From assembly GCA_963741135.1 (NCBI GenBank), contig CAVUHC010000007.1:558001-622000 (forward strand): a DNA stretch of 64,000 nt, given 5' to 3'. The stretch is from Gp6-AA40 sp963741135 (GTDB taxonomy: Bacteria > Acidobacteriota > Vicinamibacteria > Vicinamibacterales > UBA2999). Below, one piece after another: positions 57,192-64,000 of this stretch. A model generated the notes under the pieces. That model ran no database searches. It saw only the letters and a program-made list of their open reading frames with translations, and had not been told where the DNA came from. The position numbers and the translations under genes were made by a program. Numbering within the stretch: position 1 is the first letter of the stretch; each line of letters opens with the position of its first letter.

Positions 57192-58193
57192 ATGACTCGA
57201 ACCGTCAAGCTGATCGCCCTGCTGATTGCCTTCGCATCCGTCTCTCCAATCGGCGCCCAGACGTCGCTGTCCAGTCCACGCCGGCCCGTCCACACTTTTT
57301 CGATCGTCGCGCGCGATCCGGCCACCGGCGAGCTTGGCGTCGCGGTCCAATCGCACTGGTTCGGTATTGGACCGCTCGTACCGTGGGTGGAAGCCGGCGT
57401 TGGCGCGATCGCGACCCAATCCTTCGTCGATCCGAGCTATGGGAAGCTGGGACTTGAGCTGATGCGCGCCGGCAAGAGCGCGCCCGAGACGCTGAAGGCG
57501 CTGCTCGCAGCCGATGAGGGTCGCGACGTCCGGCAGGTGGCGATGATCGATACACAGGGTCGCGTTGCCGCCCATACGGGTAGGAAGGACATCCAGGCGG
57601 CGGGCCATCAGATCGGCAACAACTTTTCCGTTCAGGCCAATCTGATGCTCAACGACACGATCTGGCCCGCGATGGCACGCGCCTTCGAGTCGGCGAAGGG
57701 CGATCTCGCTGATCGGATGATGGCGGCACTTGATGCTGCCCAGGCGGCCGGCGGCGATATCCGCGGGCGGCAATCCGCCGCGCTCATCGTCGTCAGCGGC
57801 AAGTCGACAGGCAAGCCGTGGGTCGACCGGCGCTTCGATCTCCGCGTGGATGACAGTGCCGACCCGTTGAAAGAGCTGCGGCGCCTGGTTGTCCTGCAGC
57901 GGGCCTACAACCACATGAACGCGGGCGATCTGGCGGTGGAGCACAAGGACAATCAGGGAGCACTGCGCGAGTATTCAGCGGCCGCGGCGCTCGCGCCTGG
58001 AAACATGGAAATGGTTTTCTGGCACGCCGCGGCGCTCGTCAACATGGGGCGCGTCGACGAATCACTCCCGCTGTTCCGGCGCGTCTTCACTGCAGACAGG
58101 AACTGGCGCACACTGACGCCTCGCCTGGCCGCCGTCGGTCTTCTTCCCGCCGATCAGAAGGTGATCGATCGGATCCTGAACGCGGCGAACTGA
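57192..58193 (+). CDS. Exported DUF1028 family protein
   Basis: A 333-residue secreted protein. After the signal peptide, HTFSIVARDPATGELGVAVQ and GVGAIATQSFVDPSYG are the DUF1028 core, an Ntn-hydrolase-like fold. The C-terminal 100 residues (EHKDNQGALREYSAAAALAP) are helical and TPR-like. ATG 57192 is used; a GTG at 57180 is also open. It follows a terminator, so it has its own promoter. The family's reaction is unknown. Confidence 0.85.
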   Translation: MTRTVKLIALLIAFASVSPIGAQTSLSSPRRPVHTFSIVARDPATGELGVAVQSHWFGIGPLVPWVEAGVGAIATQSFVDPSYGKLGLELMRAGKSAPETLKALLAADEGRDVRQVAMIDTQGRVAAHTGRKDIQAAGHQIGNNFSVQANLMLNDTIWPAMARAFESAKGDLADRMMAALDAAQAAGGDIRGRQSAALIVVSGKSTGKPWVDRRFDLRVDDSADPLKELRRLVVLQRAYNHMNAGDLAVEHKDNQGALREYSAAAALAPGNMEMVFWHAAALVNMGRVDESLPLFRRVFTADRNWRTLTPRLAAVGLLPADQKVIDRILNAAN

Positions 58194-58424
58194 GGGCCGC
58201 TTTCAGCCCGCCCTCACGAACGTCAGCGCATTGACACGCTGAATTAGCGGATGCTATAAGCGGTCCGCGCCCCGTCGTTTCTTCTTCGCAGGCAGATACT
58301 TATCGAGATCATCGGGAGAAATAACCACTAAACACCCGTCCTTCATCAAGCTCACCGATGGCACCATACAGCGCGTTGGGCAGGACGTCGAAGGGATCTT
58401 CGGCACTAAGATCTGGAGATGACC

Positions 58425-59240
58425 ATGAGAACGTACATCGGCTTGATGCTTGCGATCTGCACGCTGTCGATCGCGGCCGCGGCCCAGGGTAACAAGCCGT
58501 TCGTCGAAGCGAGAGGAAGCGTGAAGCCGGTGCCGCTGCCGCCGGGTGGACCCGCGCCGCGCATGTCTGACGGCCACGTGGATCTGTCGGGGGTCTGGTT
58601 TTCAGGTCCTACCGGCAAGGCCAACGCGTGGAGCGTCGTGCCAGACGAGCCGCTGAAGGAAGATCCGGTGCCGTTCCAGCCTGCGGCGGCCGCGAAGATC
58701 AAGGCGATGACGCGCACCGAACGCGAGTTGAACAGCCCGGGCGTCCGGTGCACGCCTGTCGGCACGCCCGGCATGTGGACCATCAATCCGTATCCCCATC
58801 AGGTCATCACCCACCCAGGGCTGTTCGTTCACCTGATCGAGAGCGACAACGCCTGGAATGTCGTCCACACTGACGGCCGGCCTCACAAGGGCAAGGAAGA
58901 TCTCGAGCCGCTGTACAACGGCGATCAAACCGCGCGCTGGGAGGGCGACACGCTCGTCATCGACACCATCTCGCTCGACGAACGGACGTGGATCAATTCG
59001 AGCGGCTGGTTCCACAGCGATCAGGCGCACGTGATCGAGCGCCTCAGGCGCCCGTCCATGAACTACCTCGAGTACCAGTACACGGTCGAGGATCCGAAAG
59101 TGCTGACCAAGCCGTGGACATCGGCGTGGCGAACGTACTCCCTCGGCAAGGAAGACCTGACCGAGAACTTCTGCACCAACAACGAGAACGTCGATCAGCT
59201 CCGGAAGCTGAGCGAGGTCGAAGCCTCCAAACGGAAATGA
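58425..59240 (+). CDS. Exported WEG-family protein, first gene of the plus-strand module
   Basis: A 271-residue secreted protein. A signal peptide ends SIAAAAQ. Shared WEG-family features are RCTPVGTPG, IESDNAWNVVHTDGRP, TARWEGDTLVIDTISL, HSDQAHVIERL and VEDPKVLTKPW. GGAGA lies six bases before ATG 58425. The family is secreted and of unknown function; three others are in this window. It is followed by a second WEG gene 83 bases later. Confidence 0.85.
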   Translation: MRTYIGLMLAICTLSIAAAAQGNKPFVEARGSVKPVPLPPGGPAPRMSDGHVDLSGVWFSGPTGKANAWSVVPDEPLKEDPVPFQPAAAAKIKAMTRTERELNSPGVRCTPVGTPGMWTINPYPHQVITHPGLFVHLIESDNAWNVVHTDGRPHKGKEDLEPLYNGDQTARWEGDTLVIDTISLDERTWINSSGWFHSDQAHVIERLRRPSMNYLEYQYTVEDPKVLTKPWTSAWRTYSLGKEDLTENFCTNNENVDQLRKLSEVEASKRK

Positions 59241-59323
59241 CCAGGAGACAGCAACGCCAGCGGTCAGCTGATGACTGAGGACGAGTCGGTCGGCAAGTAG
59301 ACCAATCTTCAAAGGACGTCCTG

Positions 59324-60196
59324 ATGCGTACGCGATTCGTAGTGGCGGTGGTTTTTGCTGCGGCGTTGATGTTTACACTGATCGCGCGCGCGCAAAGTAC
59401 GCCGCCCGCGGCTGGCGGCAAGGTCTCGGCGCCCGTGCACGTCGACGGGTGGGGACGGCCGGTGGCCGCCAAGCCGAAGGGCTACAAGCCTGGCCCTGCG
59501 CCGGTCCGCGATCTGTCCGGCATCTGGGAGCCCGCCGAGGGCTGGCGCGCCGGCGTCCAGGCCAACGGCGCCCGCGACAATCCGTCAGACAGGAACCACA
59601 CGCTGCCCTTCACCCCGCTCGGCGAGCAGACGTGGAAGTCCCACCATCCGGGGTTCGGAACGACAGCGGTGGACATCCAGTTCAATAACGACCCGTTCAA
59701 CATCTGCGATCCGATCGGTACGCCGCGCATCAACCTGTTCAACCTGCGCGGCGTGCAGATCATGCAGACGAAGAAGCAGGTGCTGCTGCTCTATCAGAAC
59801 AGCCAGGTGTGGCGGAACATCTGGATGGACGGCCGCACGCTTCCCAAAGAGTTCGATGAGCCGCGCTGGTACGGCTACTCGGTCGGCAGATGGACGGATG
59901 ACTATACGTTCGTCGCGCAGACGCGGGGCCTCGACGAGCGCACCTGGATCGATAACGCCGGCCGTCCGCACAGCGACCAGCTGATGGTGGAGGAGACCTT
60001 CCACCGCGTGAACGCGGACATCGTCGAGCTCACGCTGACGATCGACGACCCGAAGATGTACACGAAGCCATGGGTCGCGCTGAACAAGTTCCAGCTCGGG
60101 CTGCTCCCGGACAGCTTCGACATCCGCGAGCAGCTGTGTTCACCTTCGGAGGCAGCGACCTACAATACGATCCAGGCTGACGCGGTCAAGAAATGA
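59324..60196 (+). CDS. Exported WEG-family protein, second gene of the plus-strand module
   Basis: A 290-residue secreted protein. After the signal peptide (1-25) come RDLSGIWEPAEGW, NICDPIGTPRINLF, NIWMDGRTLPKEFDEPRWYG, then the position of the WEG motif reads GRWTDDYTFVAQT, a variant. HSDQLMVEETFHR and IDDPKMYTKPW complete the family pattern. AAAGGACG precedes the ATG. DUF6152 follows 25 bases later. Confidence 0.83.
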   Translation: MRTRFVVAVVFAAALMFTLIARAQSTPPAAGGKVSAPVHVDGWGRPVAAKPKGYKPGPAPVRDLSGIWEPAEGWRAGVQANGARDNPSDRNHTLPFTPLGEQTWKSHHPGFGTTAVDIQFNNDPFNICDPIGTPRINLFNLRGVQIMQTKKQVLLLYQNSQVWRNIWMDGRTLPKEFDEPRWYGYSVGRWTDDYTFVAQTRGLDERTWIDNAGRPHSDQLMVEETFHRVNADIVELTLTIDDPKMYTKPWVALNKFQLGLLPDSFDIREQLCSPSEAATYNTIQADAVKK

Positions 60197-60221
60197 ACGC
60201 ACATTTCATCGAGAAGAGCAC

Positions 60222-60605
60222 ATGAGGCAGATACTCAGACTTTGTACGGTACTGGCGTTGACGGCTCCGGTGGCGGCACATCACGGCAACGCGTCGACCG
60301 AGAACAAGACCGTTGTGATGAAGGCCACGGTGGTCCAGTGGCTCTGGACCAATCCCCACACATTCCTCAAGTTTGATGCAAAGGACAACAGCGGCAACGT
60401 GACGCAGTGGACCGCCGAATGGAACAACCCGTCCACGCTGGTCAACTTCGGGTTGACGGCGAAGACATTCAAGGCCGGGGACCAGGTCACGGTCACGCTG
60501 GATGGTGTGGCGAAGAGCGGCGCGCCGATTGGTCGAATCAAGGAGGTCATGCTGGCCGACGGCACGGTGATGCGCTATGACGGCGTGGCCGGAACCGGCA
60601 GATGA
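60222..60605 (+). CDS. Exported DUF6152 family protein
   Basis: A 127-residue secreted protein. The signal peptide (1-19, ending TAPVAA) is followed directly by His-His, and NPHTFLKFDA, AEWNNPSTLVNFGLTAKT and MLADGTVMRYDG match the protein at 27941-28363. A mature N-terminus of two His would be unusual and could bind metal. It is the third gene of a WEG-WEG-DUF6152 set and is followed by an SMP-30-like propeller and a cytochrome. Confidence 0.85.
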   Translation: MRQILRLCTVLALTAPVAAHHGNASTENKTVVMKATVVQWLWTNPHTFLKFDAKDNSGNVTQWTAEWNNPSTLVNFGLTAKTFKAGDQVTVTLDGVAKSGAPIGRIKEVMLADGTVMRYDGVAGTGR

Positions 60606-60624
60606 GACAGGCGGTACAGAAATA

Positions 60625-61626
60625 ATGGCAAAAATTCTTGCGGCGTTCGCCTTCGTAACACTCTGCGTGCTCCTCGCGGCCGCGACAGCGTTCGCGCAGC
60701 GGGGCCGGGGCAATGCACCACCACCACCACCACCACCGGCGGAGATTGCCGCACCGGCAATTCCCGGAGTGATCGCGCCGGGGACGAAAATCCAGCTGGT
60801 GAACGGCGACCTCCGCCGGACGGAAGGACCGGTCGCGATGCCGGACGGCGGCATCGTCTTCACCAACACGAACAGCATCACGCGACTCGACCCGGCCGGG
60901 AACGTATCGACCTTCGTCGACGTGTCCAACAACGCGAACGGGCTGGGGTGGGACACGAAGGGACGCCTGATTGCCGTCGAGCGAAAGCCGAATGACGAGC
61001 GTCTCGGCGTTCTGTACCCGCCCAGCGCGGTGACGACGCTGGCCGACAGGCATGACGGGATGCCGTTCGATCGCCTCAACGACCTGGTCGTCACGTCGCA
61101 GGACGCGGTGTACTTCACTGACGGGAAGGGCGTCTATTACCTGCCCGCCGGCGGAGGCGCCGTGAAGAAGGTGATCGACGGGATTCCGAATCCGAACGGC
61201 GTGCAGCTCAGTCCCGACGAAAAGACGCTCTACGCGAACAACAAGGACAGCGAGTACCTGCTCGCCTTCGACGTGAAACCGGACGGAACGCTGGCCAACC
61301 GCCGCAACTTCGCGAAGTACAAGAGCGTCACGCAGAAGGACAGCAAGGATCCGCTGCTCGCAGAAGACAACGGTGCGGACGGCCTTGCGGTGGACAACGA
61401 CGGGAGGGTGTACGTCGCCACCAACGTGGGCGTCGAGGTGTTCAGTCCCAAGGGCGACCTGCTGGGCGTCATCCCCGCCATCTGGGGCGGTGAGTCGTTG
61501 ATGCTGCGCAAGCCGCAGAATCTCGCGTTTGCGGGACCAGGAAAGAAGACCCTGTACATGGTTGGAGCAGGCGCGGCCTTCAAGGTTCAGACGCTGACGC
61601 AAGGCGTCAGCAAGAGGGCGAAATGA
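60625..61626 (+). CDS. Exported SMP-30/gluconolactonase-like beta-propeller
   Basis: A 333-residue secreted propeller. A signal peptide ends TAFAQ and a poly-Pro linker follows. TEGPVAMPDGGIVFTNT carries the family's first metal-ligand Glu, FDRLNDLVVTSQDAVYFTDG the conserved Asn and Asp pattern, and GIPNPNGVQLSPDEKTLYAN the next Asn; DGLAVDNDGRVYVATNVG the last Asp. The enzyme class hydrolyses sugar lactones in a metal-dependent way. It starts 19 bases after the DUF6152 stop and its stop overlaps the cytochrome start. Confidence 0.88.
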   Translation: MAKILAAFAFVTLCVLLAAATAFAQRGRGNAPPPPPPPAEIAAPAIPGVIAPGTKIQLVNGDLRRTEGPVAMPDGGIVFTNTNSITRLDPAGNVSTFVDVSNNANGLGWDTKGRLIAVERKPNDERLGVLYPPSAVTTLADRHDGMPFDRLNDLVVTSQDAVYFTDGKGVYYLPAGGGAVKKVIDGIPNPNGVQLSPDEKTLYANNKDSEYLLAFDVKPDGTLANRRNFAKYKSVTQKDSKDPLLAEDNGADGLAVDNDGRVYVATNVGVEVFSPKGDLLGVIPAIWGGESLMLRKPQNLAFAGPGKKTLYMVGAGAAFKVQTLTQGVSKRAK

Positions 61627-62666
61627 AAACATACTTCTGTGTTGCGATGCTCGCGGCGGCAGCCGCGCTGGGCGCGGTCGTGCTGCGCGCGGCTGATGAC
61701 CCCACCGGCCCCGGCTACCCCGCGTGGGCCTACGCGATTACGCCGCCGCCTCCACCGGGAGCGCCTCCCGCGCCGCGCGAGCCGGCGGACACCTCGATCA
61801 AGCACATTCCGGGCACGACCCGCACGTTCACGATCGCCCAGATCGCCGATCTCAACGAACCGGCCGACTGGTTCCCTGACGATCACCCCGTCATGCCGCC
61901 GATCGTGGCGCGGGGCCGGCAGCCTGCGATTCGCGCGTGCGCCTATTGCCACTACCCGAACGGCAAGGGGCGCTCGTCGAATGGCGGTGTGGCCGGGCTG
62001 CCCGTCTCCTACTTTGTGCAGACCCTCAACGATTTCAAGAACGGCTTGAGGAAGCCCGGCGATCCCCGGAAGGTGAACGTCAATCAGATGATTGCGTTTG
62101 CCAAGGCGATGACGCCAGAAGAGATGCGCACCGCGGCCGAGTACTTCGGATCGGTGCAGTGGACTCAATGGATCAGGGTCGTCGAGACCCGTATGGTTCC
62201 GAAGGCCGAGGCGGAGGGGTCGATCTTCTTCCGTTTGCCTGGGAACGAAACCGAGCCGATCGGTATGCGCATCATCGAGACGCCTGAGAACAACGAAGAG
62301 ACCGAACCGCTGCGCAACCCGCGTTCAGGATTCGTTGCGTATGCGCCAATCGGCAGCATCAAGAAAGGCGAGTCGCTGGTGACCGCCGGCGGCAACGGCA
62401 AGACGATCCGCTGCACGATCTGCCACGGCACGGACCTGAGAGGCCTCGGCACCGTTCCCGGCATTGCGGGCCGCTCACCCAGCTATCTCGCGCGACAGAT
62501 GTACGACATGCAGGTGGGCACGCGTCACGGCGAGTGGAGCGAGCTGATGAAGCCCGTCGTCGCAAAGCTGACGAACGAAGACTTCGTTGCGATCGCCGCT
62601 TACGTTTCGTCGCGATCGATGCCGACGGCGCCGGGCAATCGCATCCAGACCGCTGAAGCCAGATAA
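61623..62666 (+). CDS. Exported diheme cytochrome c
   Basis: A 347-residue secreted cytochrome. Two heme attachment motifs are present: CAYCH (near residue 106) and CTICH (near residue 263), each in its own domain, followed by conserved Met-containing loops. A Pro/Ala-rich segment separates the leader from the first heme. It would take electrons from an oxidoreductase in the periplasm. The ATG overlaps the stop of the SMP-30-like gene (ATGA), so both are cotranslated. Confidence 0.9.
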   Translation: MKTYFCVAMLAAAAALGAVVLRAADDPTGPGYPAWAYAITPPPPPGAPPAPREPADTSIKHIPGTTRTFTIAQIADLNEPADWFPDDHPVMPPIVARGRQPAIRACAYCHYPNGKGRSSNGGVAGLPVSYFVQTLNDFKNGLRKPGDPRKVNVNQMIAFAKAMTPEEMRTAAEYFGSVQWTQWIRVVETRMVPKAEAEGSIFFRLPGNETEPIGMRIIETPENNEETEPLRNPRSGFVAYAPIGSIKKGESLVTAGGNGKTIRCTICHGTDLRGLGTVPGIAGRSPSYLARQMYDMQVGTRHGEWSELMKPVVAKLTNEDFVAIAAYVSSRSMPTAPGNRIQTAEAR

Positions 62667-63042
62667 TCGCATTCTCGCCGCCGGCCTGCTCATGGCGTCA
62701 CTCGGTGCGTCCGCGTGCCGCGGCACTGCGCCTTCGCCGATGACAGGGCTGACGGGAGTGGTGGTGCGCGGGCCGATCACGCCGGTTTGCCGGGTCGACG
62801 TGCCCTGCGACGCGCCGTTCAGCGCCGGCTTCATCGTGCAGCGTGCCGGACGGCAGGTCGCGCAGTTTCAATCAGGCTCGGCTGGCCAGTTCACGGTATA
62901 CCTGCAGCCGGGAACGTACTCGGTCGTGCCGAACGCTGATGCGCCTCTCATCTCACCGACGTCGCAGGCGAAACAAGTCACGGTTGGCGACACCGGCCCG
63001 CTGACCGTCGTGCGTCTTACTTTTGACACGGGAATTCGATAG
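62653..63042 (+). CDS. Small lipoprotein with carboxypeptidase-like regulatory fold
   Basis: A protein of about 129 residues. A hydrophobic N-terminus with a lipobox (SLGASAC) is followed by a short beta-rich domain: GVVVRGPITPVCRVDVPCD and SGSAGQFTVYLQPGTYSVVP match the carboxypeptidase-like regulatory fold. The start is not certain: a CTG at 62653 would give a complete signal, while ATG 62692 would cut it short. There is no good ribosome binding site; it follows the cytochrome directly. Confidence 0.6.
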   Translation: MKPDNRILAAGLLMASLGASACRGTAPSPMTGLTGVVVRGPITPVCRVDVPCDAPFSAGFIVQRAGRQVAQFQSGSAGQFTVYLQPGTYSVVPNADAPLISPTSQAKQVTVGDTGPLTVVRLTFDTGIR

Positions 63043-63056
63043 CACGTGAGGCACTC

Positions 63057-64000
63057 ATGCAACGCGGCCGCAGAGATTTTCTCAAGCTTGGAGTTGCGGT
63101 CAGCGCGCTGACAGGGGCCTTGTCCGACACGCGTGACGTGTGGGCCAAGGCCCGAGCGAAGTCGAGGGCCCAGGGCCCAACGGCTCCCAGGACACGCACT
63201 GTCCAGACGCCTGTCCTGAATGTCGGCTTCGAGGAGAGCGGTGATTCCCAGGGCTTCCCGATCATCCTGTTGCACGGCTTTCCGGACGACGTGCGCGCGT
63301 GGGACGAAGTGACGACATCGCTCGCGAGCAAGGGACACCGCGTCATCGTTCCGTACCTCCGGGGGTACGGACCGACGCGCTTTCGGGACGCGGCGGCTCC
63401 GCGGATGGGGGAGCAGGCAGCGATTGGCCAGGATCTGATCGATTTCGCCGACGCGCTTGGACTGCCCCGATTCGCGGTGGCTGGCTACGACTGGGGTAAC
63501 CGCGCCGCGTGCATTGCCTCGGCGCTTCACCCGGATCGCGTGCGAGCGGCGGTCCTCATCGGCGGGTACACGATCCAGGACACCGTGTCGCCGCCGCAGC
63601 CGATCGCTCCGGAACGCGAACGGGCTCTCTGGTACCAGTGGTACTTCAACACCGAGCGGGGGCGCGCCGGGCTTGCGGCAAACCGTCGCCCGCTGTGCCG
63701 GTTGTTGTGGGAATTATGGTCGCCGACGTGGCACTTCACGGACGACACATATGCGCGAACGGCGTCGTCGTTTGACAACCCGGACTTTGTCGATGTCGTG
63801 ATCCACTCGTATCGCCACAGGAACATGAACGCGCCCGGTGAACCGCGATTCATCGAGGTGGAACGCCAGCTGGCGAAGCGCCCGAAGATCCAGGTGCCCT
63901 CGATTGTTCTGCTCGGCGCTGACGATGGCGTCGGGGGCCCGCCGCCGGCGGATTCGCCAGCCGAACGCGCGTCCTTCACGGCGCTCGCCGCGCGTCGCAT
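63057..64000 (+). CDS. Exported alpha/beta hydrolase, epoxide hydrolase-like (3'-partial)
   Basis: The frame is open from ATG 63057 to the window edge, at least 314 residues. A Tat-like leader (GRRDFLKLGV) precedes a domain with ILLHGFPDD (oxyanion loop), LRGYGPTRF, and GYDWGNRAA, whose Asp is the nucleophile typical of epoxide hydrolases and haloalkane dehalogenases. The C-terminal GADDG gives a catalytic-acid position. GAGG lies about five bases upstream. The stop and the catalytic His lie outside the window. Confidence 0.88.
   Translation, partial: MQRGRRDFLKLGVAVSALTGALSDTRDVWAKARAKSRAQGPTAPRTRTVQTPVLNVGFEESGDSQGFPIILLHGFPDDVRAWDEVTTSLASKGHRVIVPYLRGYGPTRFRDAAAPRMGEQAAIGQDLIDFADALGLPRFAVAGYDWGNRAACIASALHPDRVRAAVLIGGYTIQDTVSPPQPIAPERERALWYQWYFNTERGRAGLAANRRPLCRLLWELWSPTWHFTDDTYARTASSFDNPDFVDVVIHSYRHRNMNAPGEPRFIEVERQLAKRPKIQVPSIVLLGADDGVGGPPPADSPAERASFTALAARR

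Noticed and set aside
58254..58367. Short minus-strand frame ending in a Lys/Arg-rich tail before the WEG gene
   Set aside because: 37 codons with no ribosome binding site; the other frames on both strands look equally plausible.

Overview
The window (64 kb, GC-rich) looks like a chromosomal piece of an Acidobacteriota genome, most likely from the Vicinamibacteria. The grounds are family content seen in the sequence: an Oar-type TonB receptor with a carboxypeptidase-like N-terminal domain, DUF6152 proteins, secreted NHL-type beta-propellers, PQQ-type dehydrogenase, many single-gene exported enzymes of the metallo-beta-lactamase, amidohydrolase, VOC, SnoaL and CMD families, and Tat-like leaders. 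No rRNA, tRNA, CRISPR array or transposase was recognised, so the taxonomic call is an inference.

Layout. (1) 1-3034: 3' two-thirds of rpoC with an intrinsic terminator; no str operon follows. (2) 3.6-19.6 kb: an accessory region. It starts with two TIR-domain genes and a broken metallophosphatase separated by attC-like sites (4125-4203 and 5687-5758 are the convincing ones; 5380-5413, 10860-10866, 14728-14769 and 18830-18836 are half-sites or decayed sites). It continues with an SDR, a PQQ dehydrogenase/cyclophilin/GMC oxidoreductase block, several orphan hypotheticals, YjbR, Nudix, an esterase, an MHS-type transporter, a metallo-beta-lactamase-fold protein and a rhodanese. (3) 19.6-27.4 kb: propeller lipoprotein, amidohydrolases, a truncated TonB receptor and gene remnants. 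(4) 27.9-30.3 kb, minus strand: a three-gene module of two related secreted proteins (here called the WEG family after a shared motif) and a DUF6152 protein. (5) 30.4-49.8 kb: an almost unbroken plus-strand run of exported enzymes, propellers and small ligand-binding folds, with a MatC-like transporter, suggesting periplasmic or extracytoplasmic catabolism of unknown substrates. (6) 50.1-57.1 kb: a heavily frameshifted alpha/beta hydrolase, an intact UshA-like nucleotidase, and a molybdenum hydroxylase whose large subunit is heavily frameshifted. (7) 57.2-64 kb: a DUF1028 protein, a second copy of the WEG-WEG-DUF6152 module continuing into an SMP-30-like propeller and a diheme cytochrome c, then a small lipoprotein and an epoxide-hydrolase-like protein cut by the window edge.

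Three points stand out. The WEG-WEG-DUF6152 gene order occurs twice, 30 kb apart on opposite strands, and in the second copy it leads into a cytochrome c, so an undescribed exported redox or binding system is plausible. TIR genes sit beside well-formed attC-like sites, suggesting decayed integron cassettes. Reading-frame breaks are almost all of the +1 kind (about 36 of 37) and clustered in three genes; this is either an insertion-biased sequencing artefact or something odd, and read data would decide.
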